DNA of 64,000 nucleotides from Flavobacterium sp. TR2 (GCF_025252405.1 NZ_CP104307.1:186001-250000), one strand, 5' to 3'; positions 26,216 to 35,672 are shown, counted from the stretch's first letter. Numbers and translations are program-made. Notes: generated by a model from the letters alone, not told the origin.

Positions 26216-27262
26216 ATGAATAGGAAAATACTTTTTCTTGGAGAATCTTACCGCGCCGATGCTATCACTTGGATGAAAGGCCTTAAAGAATTTGGCGATT
26301 TTGAAATTATCACTTGGGAACTTCAAACATCAAACAACTACAGATCGAAACGTATCTTAGAGTATTTTTTCGCTCCTATTTCCATTCGAAAAATAATTAA
26401 AAAAGAAAAACCAGACATGGTGATTGCAGAAAGAACCACCAGTTATGGTTTTCTTGCCGCATTATCAGGATCAAAAACCATTGCTATCGCACAGCAGGGT
26501 CGGACCGATTTATGGCCAGAAGAGTCTAAATTATATCCATTTAAAAAATTCATTCAGAAATATGCTTTCAAAAAAGCACATTTGATTCATGCATGGGGAC
26601 CCGTCATGAGCATCCACATGAAAGCAGTTGGCGTCGACATGAGCAAAGTTTTGGTTCTTCCCAAAGGAATCGATTTATCTCTTTTCACACCTTCAACCAA
26701 TAATTCAAACAAAATTAAAGCGATTGTAACGCGTTCTCTCCAGCCAGAATATCGTCATGATTCAATTTTAAAAGCTTTCGGAATTTTAAACCAAAAAGGA
26801 TTTGATTTTTCTTTAACCATTGTTGGCGACGGAAATAGATTGCAATTTTTAAAAGATTTAGCAAAAGAACTCCAAATAGAAAACAAAGTGATTTTTACAG
26901 GAAGAATTCCGAATACAGAACTTCCAAAATTACTGCAACAATCCAATATTTATATCAGTATGCCCATTACCGAAGGTGTTTCGGCATCTTTATTTGAAGC
27001 AATGGCTTGCAATTGTTATCCCTTAGTCTCTGATATTCCTGGGAACCAAAGCTGGATTACGCATCGCGAAAACGGTCAGTTAATTGAAATTGATAATATT
27101 GAAATGCTGGCCGAAGAATTAATCTGGTCTTTTAAAAATGCTGAATTAAGAAATGAGGCAATTATTCAGAATCGAAAATTTGTGGAAGAAAATGCGAATT
27201 ATGATATTAATATGAAGGTTATCGCTGATCGATATCATAAATTGATTGATTCTAGAAATTAA
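26216..27262 (+). CDS. Glycosyltransferase family 4 protein
   Basis: The 348-residue protein is a GT-B fold retaining glycosyltransferase. The C-terminal domain has VLPKGIDLSLF, VGDGNRLQFLKDLA, VIFTGRIPNTELPKLLQQSNIYISMPITEGVSASLFEAMACNC with the conserved EX7E-type region. It probably adds a sugar to a cell-surface glycan, with the acceptor unknown. It is isolated from any polysaccharide cluster here. Confidence 0.9.
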   Translation: MNRKILFLGESYRADAITWMKGLKEFGDFEIITWELQTSNNYRSKRILEYFFAPISIRKIIKKEKPDMVIAERTTSYGFLAALSGSKTIAIAQQGRTDLWPEESKLYPFKKFIQKYAFKKAHLIHAWGPVMSIHMKAVGVDMSKVLVLPKGIDLSLFTPSTNNSNKIKAIVTRSLQPEYRHDSILKAFGILNQKGFDFSLTIVGDGNRLQFLKDLAKELQIENKVIFTGRIPNTELPKLLQQSNIYISMPITEGVSASLFEAMACNCYPLVSDIPGNQSWITHRENGQLIEIDNIEMLAEELIWSFKNAELRNEAIIQNRKFVEENANYDINMKVIADRYHKLIDSRN

Positions 27263-27350
27263 TTTAACCCTAAAGTTCGCAAGCGTTTACGCTATGAACG
27301 CGAAGCTTAGCGAACTTTGCGCAAACTTTGCGTCTTTGCGGTTAAACCAA
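27262..27350. repeat. Inverted-repeat element with CGCAAAG-type units
   Basis: TTAACC at the left is mirrored by GGTTAA at the right, with repeated TTCGC, AAGTTCGC and CTTTGCG units between. It belongs to the same style as the composite element at 52545-52731. Confidence 0.5.
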
Positions 27351-27353
27351 AAC

Positions 27354-28085
27354 TTATTTTGGATAAGCCAAAGAAACTCTTTTGCTCACAGCATCATAAA
27401 CCATATAATGATAATTTTCATTTTCTCTTAAAAGAAAAACATTCCCGTAGCTTTCAGTTTTAGAAAACACAATTCTATAATTAGACAAATCAATCTCTTT
27501 TCTTTTGTCTTTACAGTCTTTCAGAATTTCATCCGGCTGATTTTCAGCTGTACTTTCCCAGACAAAATCATACTTTTTCCATTCTTTCCCAAAAGAATCG
27601 AGCATCTGAGCATAACGCATTTTGTCTTTATCTTCCTGTAAAACTCCATTACTTGGAATCATCCTAATAGAATTTGAATCTTTATAAATATAAAAAATCC
27701 CCAAGTCTTCATTCAACTTTGATTCTGAATTATTTACTTTATTAAAACTGGTTGACGATTTTCTTTTTACAATAAAGCGAATATGCGAATCATCGATCTT
27801 TATAAAATCTCCGGAAACACTTCTGAAAATATCATTCCCGCATGGAGCTCTATTTCCAGACAAAAATGTTCCATTAAGATTTAGCGTCAGCAGATTTCCC
27901 CAATGATTCTGTTCCTCTTTTCTAACCATTGAATATTCCTGAAAATCATCCAAACCTAATATTTTGTCAATCCTCCAATCTCCATATACATCAACTTGTG
28001 CAGAAATTATCGATTGAACAAAAAGAAACAACATGGTCATTATATTCTTGCTTAAATCTAATCCTTTGCTTTTCTTGACAGCCAT
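27354..28085 (-). CDS. Secreted protein of unknown function (lipocalin-like character)
   Basis: The 243-residue protein has an N-terminal hydrophobic segment (residues 15-29) ending in SAQ, typical of a Flavobacterium signal peptide; a later Met at residue 16 or 18 could be the true start. The mature part begins VDVYGDWRIDKILGLDDF and is beta-rich, similar to lipocalin-like domains, but I recognise no named family. It sits alone between a glycosyltransferase and an aminotransferase gene. Confidence 0.65.
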   Translation of the reverse strand: MAVKKSKGLDLSKNIMTMLFLFVQSIISAQVDVYGDWRIDKILGLDDFQEYSMVRKEEQNHWGNLLTLNLNGTFLSGNRAPCGNDIFRSVSGDFIKIDDSHIRFIVKRKSSTSFNKVNNSESKLNEDLGIFYIYKDSNSIRMIPSNGVLQEDKDKMRYAQMLDSFGKEWKKYDFVWESTAENQPDEILKDCKDKRKEIDLSNYRIVFSKTESYGNVFLLRENENYHYMVYDAVSKRVSLAYPK

Positions 28086-28262
28086 CTCTTTATTTTTTTT
28101 AAACTATTAAACCTTTAAAAATCAGCGAATATCAATCAGTTTTAAAACTTAACACCGAATCGCTTCAAATAATTTTGCACGCAAAAATCAGACCGTAACT
28201 TTTATTAAAATGCAACGACATATTGTTAAAAACGAATTGTCTAATTTAATTCTTAAACAATC

Positions 28263-29366
28263 ATGAGCAATAGAAGAAACTGGTTAAAACAAATAGGTTT
28301 GGGCGCAATAGGATTAAGTATTACTCCCTTTGAAACGTTTGCCAATCCGTTAGCAGAAAATCATATTTCTCAAAATTTAGACAATTCCCCTATTCTACTG
28401 AGGTCTAATGAAAATCCGTACGGTCCTTCTCCACTTGCACGCGTTGCCATGCAAAAAAGCATTAATAGCAGCAATCGTTACGGCTGGAATCTTTCAGACG
28501 AATTAATTGCACTTATTGCTACAAAAAACAATGTTTCAAACTCAAATATTTTATTAGGTGCAGGATCGACGGAGATTTTAGATTTGGTTCTGCAATATAC
28601 CGCTTTGCAAAAAGGGAATTTTATATTGGCCGAAACCACTTTTAATTATTGGACATTTCCTTCCGAAAAATTGGGTTTAAAAAAAATCACCGTTCCATTA
28701 ACTGCAGACAAAAAACACGATCTGACCGCAATGCTGAAAGCCATCGATTCTGATACAAAGATGATTTACATTTGCAATCCAAACAATCCGACGGGCACAA
28801 TATGCGATTACGAAGCATTAGTTTCTTTTGTAAAAGAAGCATCTAAAAATGCGATTGTTTTTATCGACGAGGCTTATCTCGATTTCACAAAAGAAAAATC
28901 ATTAAGCAGCCTTGCCATCGAAAACAAAAATTTAATTATTACCAAAACATTTTCAAAAATGTACGGTTTGGCTGGTGCACGCGTAGGCTATGCCGTTGCT
29001 GCCGCTTCAACAATTGAAGAACTCAGCGCTTTAAAATCATCTCCCAATTTATCTGTAACTGTAGTCTCAACAAACGCCGCTATAGCATCATTAAATGACA
29101 CTAAATTTATTGAGCAGGTAAAAGCCGCCAATGAAGAAGTAAAAAAATATACTGTTGAACAGCTTAGTAAACTCAATTTAACGTGTATTCCATCTCATTC
29201 AAATTTCATCTATTTTTCTCTCGATAATTACAAAAAAGACTTCTTCAAACAATTGGAAAATCATAATATACAGGGAACAAAAATCTACGAAGAAAACGGA
29301 AAATGGACTAGAATAACTATCGGCACCATGAAAGAAATGCAACGATTTATTGAAGCAATAAAGTAA
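28263..29366 (+). CDS. Pyridoxal-phosphate aminotransferase with Tat-type signal
   Basis: The 367-residue protein belongs to the histidinol-phosphate aminotransferase-like class I/II fold. It has the CNPNNPTGT motif (171-179), Asp202 in FIDEAYLDF and the cofactor Lys232 in KTFSKMYG. The N-terminus reads SNRRNWLKQIGLGAIGLSI, a twin-arginine export motif with a following hydrophobic stretch (4-20) and a plausible cut after FETFA. A folded, cofactor-bound periplasmic transaminase is therefore likely. The substrate is unknown. Confidence 0.88.
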   Translation: MSNRRNWLKQIGLGAIGLSITPFETFANPLAENHISQNLDNSPILLRSNENPYGPSPLARVAMQKSINSSNRYGWNLSDELIALIATKNNVSNSNILLGAGSTEILDLVLQYTALQKGNFILAETTFNYWTFPSEKLGLKKITVPLTADKKHDLTAMLKAIDSDTKMIYICNPNNPTGTICDYEALVSFVKEASKNAIVFIDEAYLDFTKEKSLSSLAIENKNLIITKTFSKMYGLAGARVGYAVAAASTIEELSALKSSPNLSVTVVSTNAAIASLNDTKFIEQVKAANEEVKKYTVEQLSKLNLTCIPSHSNFIYFSLDNYKKDFFKQLENHNIQGTKIYEENGKWTRITIGTMKEMQRFIEAIK

Positions 29367-29419
29367 AATTTAGAAAAAAGTCTTTTTACAGAAAATCTAT
29401 TCAAATAAATTATAATCGT

Positions 29420-29427
29420 TACTTTTG
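29420..29427 (+). promoter_or_regulatory. -7 promoter element of murB (TACTTTTG)
   Basis: A perfect TAnnTTTG match lies 47 bases before the murB ATG. No -33 TTG is evident. Confidence 0.4.
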
Positions 29428-29474
29428 ATCTCAGAATTTTTCCGAAGTTTCGGAACTTAAAAAGCCTTTTATTT

Positions 29475-30488
29475 ATGGAAATCCAATCCAATTTTTCTTT
29501 AAAAAAATACAATACTTTCGGTATTGAAGCCAGTGCCAAACAATTTGTTGCCGTTCATTCTATTGCTGAACTAAAAACGATTTTATCAGCAAACAAAAAC
29601 GAGAAAAAATTTATTTTGGGAGGCGGAAGCAATATGCTTTTAACTAAAGACATTGACGCTTTGGTCATTCATATCGATTTAAAAGGAAAAAAAATCACAA
29701 AAGAAGACGATGACTTTGTTTGGGTTGAAAGTCAGGCAGGAGAAACTTGGCACGATTTTGTTCTTTGGACAATTGACAACAATTTTGGCGGTTTAGAAAA
29801 TATGTCTCTGATTCCTGGAAATGTTGGCACGACACCAGTTCAAAATATTGGTGCGTATGGAACTGAAATCAAAGATACTTTTGTTTCTTGCGAAGCTATG
29901 AACATTGCGACTCAGGAAATGAAAACTTTTAACAACGCTGAATGTAATTTTGGCTACCGCGAAAGTATTTTCAAACATGAAGCAAAAGACCAATACATTA
30001 TCACTTCGGTTATTTTTAAACTGACTAAACGCAATCATAAAATCAATACTTCTTACGGAGATATTTTGGCCGAATTGGCCAAAAATAATATTACAGAACC
30101 AACTTTAAAAGATGTGAGCAATGCTGTAATTGCCATCAGACAAAGCAAGTTGCCAGATCCGAAAGAATTGGGAAATAGCGGCAGTTTCTTTAAAAACCCA
30201 ATTTTATTAAAATCTGATTTTGAAGAAATCCACCAGAAATTTCCAGAAATGAAATTCTACGAAGTTTCAGAAACTGAAGTAAAAGTCCCGGCAGGATGGC
30301 TTATTGAGCAGGCTGGTTTTAAAGGAAAACGTTTTGGAGATGCAGGAGTTCATAAAAATCAGGCTTTGGTTTTGGTGAATTACGGAAATGCAACAGGACA
30401 AGAAATTTTAGCTGTTTCAAAAGAAGTTCAAAAAACGGTTTTTGAAAAATTCGGCATTCAAATAGAAGCAGAAGTGAATGTGATTTAA
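29475..30488 (+). CDS. murB: UDP-N-acetylmuramate dehydrogenase
   Basis: The 337-residue flavoenzyme makes UDP-MurNAc for peptidoglycan. It shows the FAD-binding region ILGGGSNMLLT, the substrate motif GTTPVQNIGAYG, GYRESIFK and the active-site Ser in GNSGSFFKNP. The C-terminal Glu is in IEAEVNV. The long form lacks the deletion of type II MurB and is therefore type I, as in E. coli. Confidence 0.95.
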   Translation: MEIQSNFSLKKYNTFGIEASAKQFVAVHSIAELKTILSANKNEKKFILGGGSNMLLTKDIDALVIHIDLKGKKITKEDDDFVWVESQAGETWHDFVLWTIDNNFGGLENMSLIPGNVGTTPVQNIGAYGTEIKDTFVSCEAMNIATQEMKTFNNAECNFGYRESIFKHEAKDQYIITSVIFKLTKRNHKINTSYGDILAELAKNNITEPTLKDVSNAVIAIRQSKLPDPKELGNSGSFFKNPILLKSDFEEIHQKFPEMKFYEVSETEVKVPAGWLIEQAGFKGKRFGDAGVHKNQALVLVNYGNATGQEILAVSKEVQKTVFEKFGIQIEAEVNVI

Positions 30489-30523
30489 AGCACCATTTTC
30501 TCTAATTGCCACAAATTTAACCC

Positions 30524-30589
30524 ATTGTCAGACTGAGCAGAGTTGAAGTCATTGCTAAAAAACATTTCGACTTCGCTCAATGTGACAAA
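30524..30589. repeat. Imperfect inverted repeat, CTTCGCTCAATGTGAC type
   Basis: TTGTCAGACTGAGC at the left is mirrored by GCTCAATGTGACAA at the right. A fragment of the same motif (GACTTCGCTCAGCGAGAC) lies at about 2790-2808 behind the DUF4870 gene. Confidence 0.55.
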
Positions 30590-30608
30590 TTGTATAAACA
30601 ACAAGATC

Positions 30609-31223
30609 ATGTATACACCAGATTTATACAAAAACGAAAATCAGGAAGAAATCAGAGCTTTTTTGAAAGAAAACAGTTTTGGAATCCTGATTAATCAGAC
30701 GAACGGAAAGTTATGCGCCACGCATATCCCGATAGAATTGGAATTGAATGCCGAAGGAAAAGAAATTTTGCAAGGGCATATTTCAAAACTAAATCCGCAA
30801 GCTGAAGGTTTTGCAGCAAATGATCATGTTTTGGCCATTTTTACAGGTCCGCATAGCTACATTTCTTCGTCTTGGTACGATCATGAAAATGTTCCGACTT
30901 GGAATTATATAGCCGTACATATTTATGGCAGAATCAAGATTGTTGATTACGACACTTCGGTAGAACAATTAAAAAAACTGGTAGATAAATACGAAGCAAA
31001 TTCTAAAAATCCAGTTCGCGTGGAAGATTTATCTCAAAAAACCATGCGAGAAGCTCGAGGAATCTTTGGTTTTGAAATCGAAATTGAAGAAATTCAAGCT
31101 ACCAAAAAACTCTCCCAAAATCGCGACGATCACAATTATAAAAACATAATTTCGGAATTGGAAAAAACCGAAAACCCTCAGTCTATTGCTGTTGCAAAAG
31201 AAATGTCAAAATGCAGAAAGTAA
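30609..31223 (+). CDS. FMN-binding negative transcriptional regulator, PaiB-like
   Basis: ATG 30609 (MYTPDLYKNENQEEIRAFLKEN) is the start; a TTG at 30543 lies in repeat sequence. The 204-residue protein has the PaiB pattern with SFGILINQTNGKLCATHIPIELE, a split-barrel flavin-binding fold, then ISSSWYDHENVPTWNYIAVHIYG. PaiB was described as a regulator of sporulation and protease genes in Bacillus, but in this phylum it is more likely an FMN oxidoreductase-like protein. Confidence 0.9.
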   Translation: MYTPDLYKNENQEEIRAFLKENSFGILINQTNGKLCATHIPIELELNAEGKEILQGHISKLNPQAEGFAANDHVLAIFTGPHSYISSSWYDHENVPTWNYIAVHIYGRIKIVDYDTSVEQLKKLVDKYEANSKNPVRVEDLSQKTMREARGIFGFEIEIEEIQATKKLSQNRDDHNYKNIISELEKTENPQSIAVAKEMSKCRK

Positions 31224-31238
31224 AATCGGTTTTGGCTA

Positions 31239-31268
31239 TTGAATTTAGCGAATTGATAAGTACATTTG
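31239..31268 (+). promoter_or_regulatory. Promoter of the GT2/sigma operon (TTG-N19-TACATTTG)
   Basis: TTG (31239-31241) and TACATTTG (31261-31268) are separated by 19 bases, a full match to the Bacteroidota -33/-7 promoter. The transcription start would lie about 35 bases before the ATG at 31309. Confidence 0.7.
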
Positions 31269-31308
31269 CAGTCGCAAAACGTGAAATTAATAGAATCAAA
31301 TAAATCAG

Positions 31309-32415
31309 ATGCTTATATACATATTTTACTTTTTTATTGCTATTGTTGCAGTTCAACTTTTTTATTATCTCGGAGTTTTTGGAAAATTTGCTTTTGCCAG
31401 ACCGCAGCACTTGAAGCCTAAAAATCTTCCGGTTTCTGTAATTGTGTGCGCTAAAAACGAAGAAGAGAATGTAAAAAAATACGTTCCGCTTTTGGCTCAG
31501 CAAGATTACCCTGATTTTGAAATTGTCTTAATTGATGATGCATCAAGCGATGAAACTCTTGAGGTTTTTGAAGAATTTGAAAAACAATTTTCTAATATCC
31601 GTTTAGTAAAAGTTGAAAATAACGAGGCTTTCTGGGGAAATAAAAAATACGCCTTAACACTTGGAATAAAAGCGGCAAAAAAAGATTATCTGCTTTTTAC
31701 AGATGCAGACTGTTTTCCAAGCTCTAAAGATTGGATCACTTCTATGACTTCGCAGTTTACCATGAACAAAACGATCGTTTTGGGTTATGGCGGCTATGAA
31801 AAAATAGAGCGTTCGTTTTTAAACAAAATTATCCGTTTTGAAACTGTTCTAACGGCTATGCAATATTTTTCTTGGGCAAAGATGGGGCTTCCTTATATGG
31901 GAGTCGGCAGAAATCTTGCTTATAAAAAAGAAGAGTTTTTTAATGTAAATGGTTTTATTGATCATATTCAGATTCGCTCTGGCGATGACGATTTATTCAT
32001 CAATCAAGCTGCAAACAAAACAAACACCACCATTTCTTATACGCCTGAAAGTTTTACATATTCAGAACCTAAGAAAACATTTAAGGAATGGTTTACTCAG
32101 AAAAGAAGGCATATTTCTACTGCAGAACATTATAAGTTTTTTGATAAGATGCAATTGGGATTATTCTTCCTTTCACAATTATTTTTCTTTTTATTAGTTA
32201 TTATACTATTAGCTTTTCAATTTCAATGGATTGCCGTATTAGCAATTTTAGCAACACGCTATACTGTTGTATGGACAGTCGTTGGATTTTCAGCAGGAAA
32301 ATTAAAAGAAAAAGATATCAAAATTTGGTTTCCAGTTGTTGAGATAGCGCTGATATTAACGCAAATTAATATCTTTATAACTAATATCTTTTCAAAACCC
32401 GTATATTGGAAATAA
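31309..32415 (+). CDS. Glycosyltransferase family 2 membrane protein
   Basis: The 368-residue protein starts with a membrane segment (residues 3-22). A GT-A domain follows, with VSVIVCAKNEEEN, IVLIDDASSD, LLFTDADCFPSS (DxD) and SGDDDLFINQA, then QKRRH of the processive type. Two or three C-terminal membrane segments follow. It probably elongates a surface glycan or lipid-linked sugar. The last ten bases overlap the TTG start of the sigma factor gene. Confidence 0.92.
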   Translation: MLIYIFYFFIAIVAVQLFYYLGVFGKFAFARPQHLKPKNLPVSVIVCAKNEEENVKKYVPLLAQQDYPDFEIVLIDDASSDETLEVFEEFEKQFSNIRLVKVENNEAFWGNKKYALTLGIKAAKKDYLLFTDADCFPSSKDWITSMTSQFTMNKTIVLGYGGYEKIERSFLNKIIRFETVLTAMQYFSWAKMGLPYMGVGRNLAYKKEEFFNVNGFIDHIQIRSGDDDLFINQAANKTNTTISYTPESFTYSEPKKTFKEWFTQKRRHISTAEHYKFFDKMQLGLFFLSQLFFFLLVIILLAFQFQWIAVLAILATRYTVVWTVVGFSAGKLKEKDIKIWFPVVEIALILTQINIFITNIFSKPVYWK

Positions 32416-32957
32416 ATTCTAAAATAGAAAAAGCAAAAAAAGGCGATCAGATCGCCTTTACTTTTTTATTAGATCATTATTGGAATGAAGTATATGCTTT
32501 TATGCTCAAACGTACCGAAAATGAAACTACTGCAGAAGATATTACCATAGAAACTTTCTCTAAAGCCTTTGACAAAATAGCCTCTTATAATCCTGAATTT
32601 CAGTTTAACACCTGGCTTATTGCGATTGCAAAAAATGTCTACATTGATTTGCTGCGAAAAAAGAAAACCAATCTTTTTATAGAAATCACAGACAACGAAG
32701 ACCAGCAGGCATACAATATTGCCGACCCTACTCCATCTGCAGAAGATGCCTTAATTAAAGAACAGAATCTTTCTCGTCTGCTCTTATGCATCAAAGAACT
32801 TAAACCGCACTACCAAGAAGTAATTCAGCTTCGTTATTTTCAAGAAATGTCTTATCAGGAAATTGCTGCTAAGATTGACGAGCCTTTAAGCAGTGTTAAA
32901 GTAAAACTTTTGCGCGCTAAAAAATTATTAGCTGAAATTATCGAACGTAATAGATAA
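32406..32957 (+). CDS. RNA polymerase sigma factor, ECF type
   Basis: The 183-residue protein has sigma region 2 (AEDITIETFSKAFDKIASYNPEFQFNTWL) and region 4 (VIQLRYFQEMSYQEIAAKIDEPLSSVKVKLLRAKK). The start is TTG at 32406, inside the last codons of the glycosyltransferase gene, since no in-frame ATG precedes region 2. This overlap suggests translational coupling. No anti-sigma gene is adjacent; a TonB gene follows after 158 bases. Confidence 0.92.
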   Translation: MEINSKIEKAKKGDQIAFTFLLDHYWNEVYAFMLKRTENETTAEDITIETFSKAFDKIASYNPEFQFNTWLIAIAKNVYIDLLRKKKTNLFIEITDNEDQQAYNIADPTPSAEDALIKEQNLSRLLLCIKELKPHYQEVIQLRYFQEMSYQEIAAKIDEPLSSVKVKLLRAKKLLAEIIERNR

Positions 32958-33115
32958 TTTACTATCTTTAAATAAAGAATAAACAATTCTTAGCTTTATT
33001 CTTAAAATTAACACATTTCCACAACACTAAAACTACAACTTTTACGTTGTTAGCTCAAACCTAAAACCTTTTCTGCGTATGATTTAAAGTTACTTAACCT
33101 TAAAACCCAAAAATT

Positions 33116-33943
33116 ATGTCTAAATTAAGCATTTATGAAAACAAGTGGACCGATCTTGTTTTCGAGAACAAAAACAAAGAATACGGCGCGTACCAATTAC
33201 GCCAGGAGAATTCCAAAAATTCTGTTACAGCTCTCTTTATGGGTTTATTGTTAATAACGGCTTTAGGAAGTGCACCGGTACTTATTAGTAAAATTAGGAC
33301 TTCGCCTGTTGAAGCTGAGCCAGAACCTCAGATTTACGAACCAACAATTGTGCACGTTGACCCAATTGTTGTACCGCCGCCGCCTGCTCCGCCTGCGCCA
33401 GTAGTTGAGCAAAGCGCTGTAAAATCGACAGACGCTAGTCAATTAATCAACCCAGTGGTTACAAAACCAGAAGAAGCAGTTGAGAAAATTGCTCCAAACA
33501 CAGAAAATGTACCAGCTGTAGACAATGCAAAAGGAAATGGAACTGCAGTCAATTCAATGCCTACAACAGGAGGTGGAGACGGTAATGGAGCTGTTGCTTC
33601 AGTAGCGCCTAAAATTGAAGGGCCTGTTTCTTCTGCAATTTTGGACAAACAACCTGAATTTCCAGGCGGAATCGCTCAGTTTTACAAGTATGTTGGAAAC
33701 AATTTCAACAGACCAGAACTTGATGTAGAAAAAACACTAAAAGTGTATATATCCTTTGTAGTGGAAAAAGACGGATCGCTTACTGACATTATTGTTAGAA
33801 ATGATCCTGGTTATGGAATGGGAAAAGAAGCCGTTAGAGTTTTAAAATCATTAAAAACAAAATGGGCTCCAGGAATTCTTAACGGGCAGCCAGTACGAAC
33901 TGCATACAATCTTCCAATCACAATAAAAACAGAAGTAGAATAA
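33116..33943 (+). CDS. Energy transducer TonB
   Basis: The 275-residue protein has the cytoplasmic N-terminal motif WTDLVFENKNKEYGAYQLR, common in Bacteroidota TonB. One membrane anchor follows (residues 37-57), then a Pro-rich periplasmic spacer (84-97 and beyond), and the TonB C-terminal domain at about 185-275 with AVRVLKSLKTKWAPGILNGQPVRTAYNLPI. It couples the ExbBD proton gradient to outer-membrane receptors. No exbBD genes are adjacent. Confidence 0.94.
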   Translation: MSKLSIYENKWTDLVFENKNKEYGAYQLRQENSKNSVTALFMGLLLITALGSAPVLISKIRTSPVEAEPEPQIYEPTIVHVDPIVVPPPPAPPAPVVEQSAVKSTDASQLINPVVTKPEEAVEKIAPNTENVPAVDNAKGNGTAVNSMPTTGGGDGNGAVASVAPKIEGPVSSAILDKQPEFPGGIAQFYKYVGNNFNRPELDVEKTLKVYISFVVEKDGSLTDIIVRNDPGYGMGKEAVRVLKSLKTKWAPGILNGQPVRTAYNLPITIKTEVE

Positions 33944-34068
33944 TACAAATATTTTGAAAAAGTGAGAAAGCAGAACTTAGGTTCTGCTTTTTTGTTTACA
34001 TTCATTTTAAAATCAACTACATTTACTGCTCCAAAATGGAATTCATTTTAACTAATTAAAACAAAATA

Positions 34069-34449
34069 ATGGGAATATTTTCAGCTATTCTTGGAAACGC
34101 AGGTTCAGTAAGCCAAGAAGATTTAATTAAGAAGTACGGACAGCTTTTAACAGCAAATGAAGAAATCGAAATGGGTTTTAAACTTATCCGCGATACTTTC
34201 ATTTTTACCAACAAAAGATTAATCTTGGTAGATGTACAAGGAATTACCGGCAGCAAGACAGAGTATAAATCTATCGCTTACAAAAACATCACAAGATTCA
34301 GCGTAGAAACCGCTGGAACTTTTGATCTAGATGCCGAATTAAAAATTTGGATTTCTAGCGAACAGCTGCCAAGTATTGTAAAGCAATTCAATAAATCGGT
34401 TAATGTTTATGAAGTGCAAAAGATTCTTGCTTTTCACGTATTAGGATAA
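34069..34449 (+). CDS. PH domain-containing protein (bPH_1 type)
   Basis: The 126-residue protein matches the bacterial PH domain: FIFTNKRLILVDVQGITGSKTEYKSIAYKNITRFSVE. It has no signal or membrane segment, and its function is unknown. A strong terminator lies 5 bases behind the stop codon. Confidence 0.9.
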   Translation: MGIFSAILGNAGSVSQEDLIKKYGQLLTANEEIEMGFKLIRDTFIFTNKRLILVDVQGITGSKTEYKSIAYKNITRFSVETAGTFDLDAELKIWISSEQLPSIVKQFNKSVNVYEVQKILAFHVLG

Positions 34450-34453
34450 AAAA

Positions 34454-34490
34454 ACAAACCCGGCAAGTTTCGACTTGCCGGGTTTTATAA
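34454..34490. terminator. Bidirectional terminator with TTCG loop
   Basis: The 13-bp perfect stem AAACCCGGCAAGT / ACTTGCCGGGTTT encloses the stable tetraloop TTCG. It is flanked by A-rich and T-rich tracts between convergent genes (PH protein and M48 protease). Confidence 0.9.
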
Positions 34491-34505
34491 TTCAAGAAAC
34501 AACTT

Positions 34506-35372
34506 TTATTTCTTTTTTGTCGTTGTTTTCTTTGTGGTAGTTGTTTTTTTAGTTGTTGCTGGAGCTGTGTTTACAATTTTTTGCTGCACATACGGCTTAT
34601 ACAAACCATCTTTTTCTGCTCTTTTCTTAGCATCATCAGCTCTTTTTTTAGAGTCTGGATGTGAGCTCATCATCTGGTCAATAAATGAAGCCTCGGCTCC
34701 TTCACTCATTTTAGCCAAAATTCTAAAAGCCGATTCTTCAGCATTTACATCATAACCATTTTTCTTCATAAAATTGTAAGCAAACAAATCTGCTTCCGAT
34801 TCTTGCTTGCGGCTGTATTTGCTATCAATAATTGCGCTTCCTATTTTTCCAAGCTGGCTGTCTGTCACTGTAGCCACAGTAGCCGATTGTGAAGCCGCAC
34901 CTTCCATTAGCGCTTCTTTTTGGTAAGCTGCACGAATAGCATCTCTAGAATCATTGTTTGCTACATGACCGATCTCGTGCCCAATTACAGCCACTAATTC
35001 ATTATCATCCATAATATCCATTAATCCAGAATACACACGAACGCTTCCGTCTGCCGTTGCAAAAGCATTTACTTCTTTCAATTTATACACTTTATAATTT
35101 AAAGTAAATCCGTCACCAGTTGCGTGTTTTCCAAAAACACGATTTAATCTTAAGGTGTAACCGTCTGTTGGGCCAGCAATTTCATGTTCTGCATCTAACT
35201 TATCAACTGCTTCTTTAGAAAGCTTAGCGGCATCGGCATTACTAAAAGTAAAACTCGTAACCCCTTTCTGAACTGCTCCAATTGCTTTATCTCCAAGATT
35301 AATCTGCGCATTTGTTTTAGTAAAGCTAAAAGCAGCCAATAAAACCCCCAATACAATAAATTTCTTTTTCAT
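34506..35372 (-). CDS. M48 family metalloprotease, secreted
   Basis: The 288-residue protein has a signal peptide (MKKKFIVLGVLLAAFSFTKTNAQ) and the zinc motif HEIGH (132-136) in VAVIGHEIGHVANND. The third ligand Glu lies in QESEADLFAYNFM. M48 proteases such as BepA act on outer-membrane assembly and misfolded proteins. An unusual Thr/Lys-rich tail (TTKKTTTTKKTTTKKK) ends the protein. There is no TPR tail as in BepA, so it is a minimal form. Confidence 0.92.
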   Translation of the reverse strand: MKKKFIVLGVLLAAFSFTKTNAQINLGDKAIGAVQKGVTSFTFSNADAAKLSKEAVDKLDAEHEIAGPTDGYTLRLNRVFGKHATGDGFTLNYKVYKLKEVNAFATADGSVRVYSGLMDIMDDNELVAVIGHEIGHVANNDSRDAIRAAYQKEALMEGAASQSATVATVTDSQLGKIGSAIIDSKYSRKQESEADLFAYNFMKKNGYDVNAEESAFRILAKMSEGAEASFIDQMMSSHPDSKKRADDAKKRAEKDGLYKPYVQQKIVNTAPATTKKTTTTKKTTTKKK

Positions 35373-35672
35373 TTTTACTTTATTAATTTAATAACAAATA
35401 TACTACAAAACTGATTTCATATTTCAATCAGAAATCTAGTTTTTTTAACATTTAAAGGTATAAATTTTAAAAGACTAAAACACAACTCTTTGCCATAATT
35501 ATGACTGCTTTTGCCTTTTACAAAAAGAAAAACACGATTAAATCTAAAAGAGTGGCTTTAATACAGGTATTTAACTCTTTTATTGCACATTATTAAAGCG
35601 TAGTATTACTGGTTTTTGATGCCAAACTGCTAAATTAAGGCTCAAACAAATCTTCAAATAAACTACATTCCG
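35373..35672. other. Gap without recognisable gene
   Basis: This AT-rich stretch lies between the divergent M48 and lipA genes. The only open stretch of note is a 31-codon frame starting near 35505 with no support. The 3' half leads to the lipA promoter element. Confidence 0.5.

Noticed and set aside
30543-30608. N-terminal extension of the PaiB-like gene from TTG 30543
   Set aside because: It runs through an intergenic inverted repeat, and the family starts at MYTPDLY.
35505-35600. 31-codon open frame upstream of lipA
   Set aside because: No signal peptide, no conserved feature and no spacing to lipA that would suggest a leader peptide.
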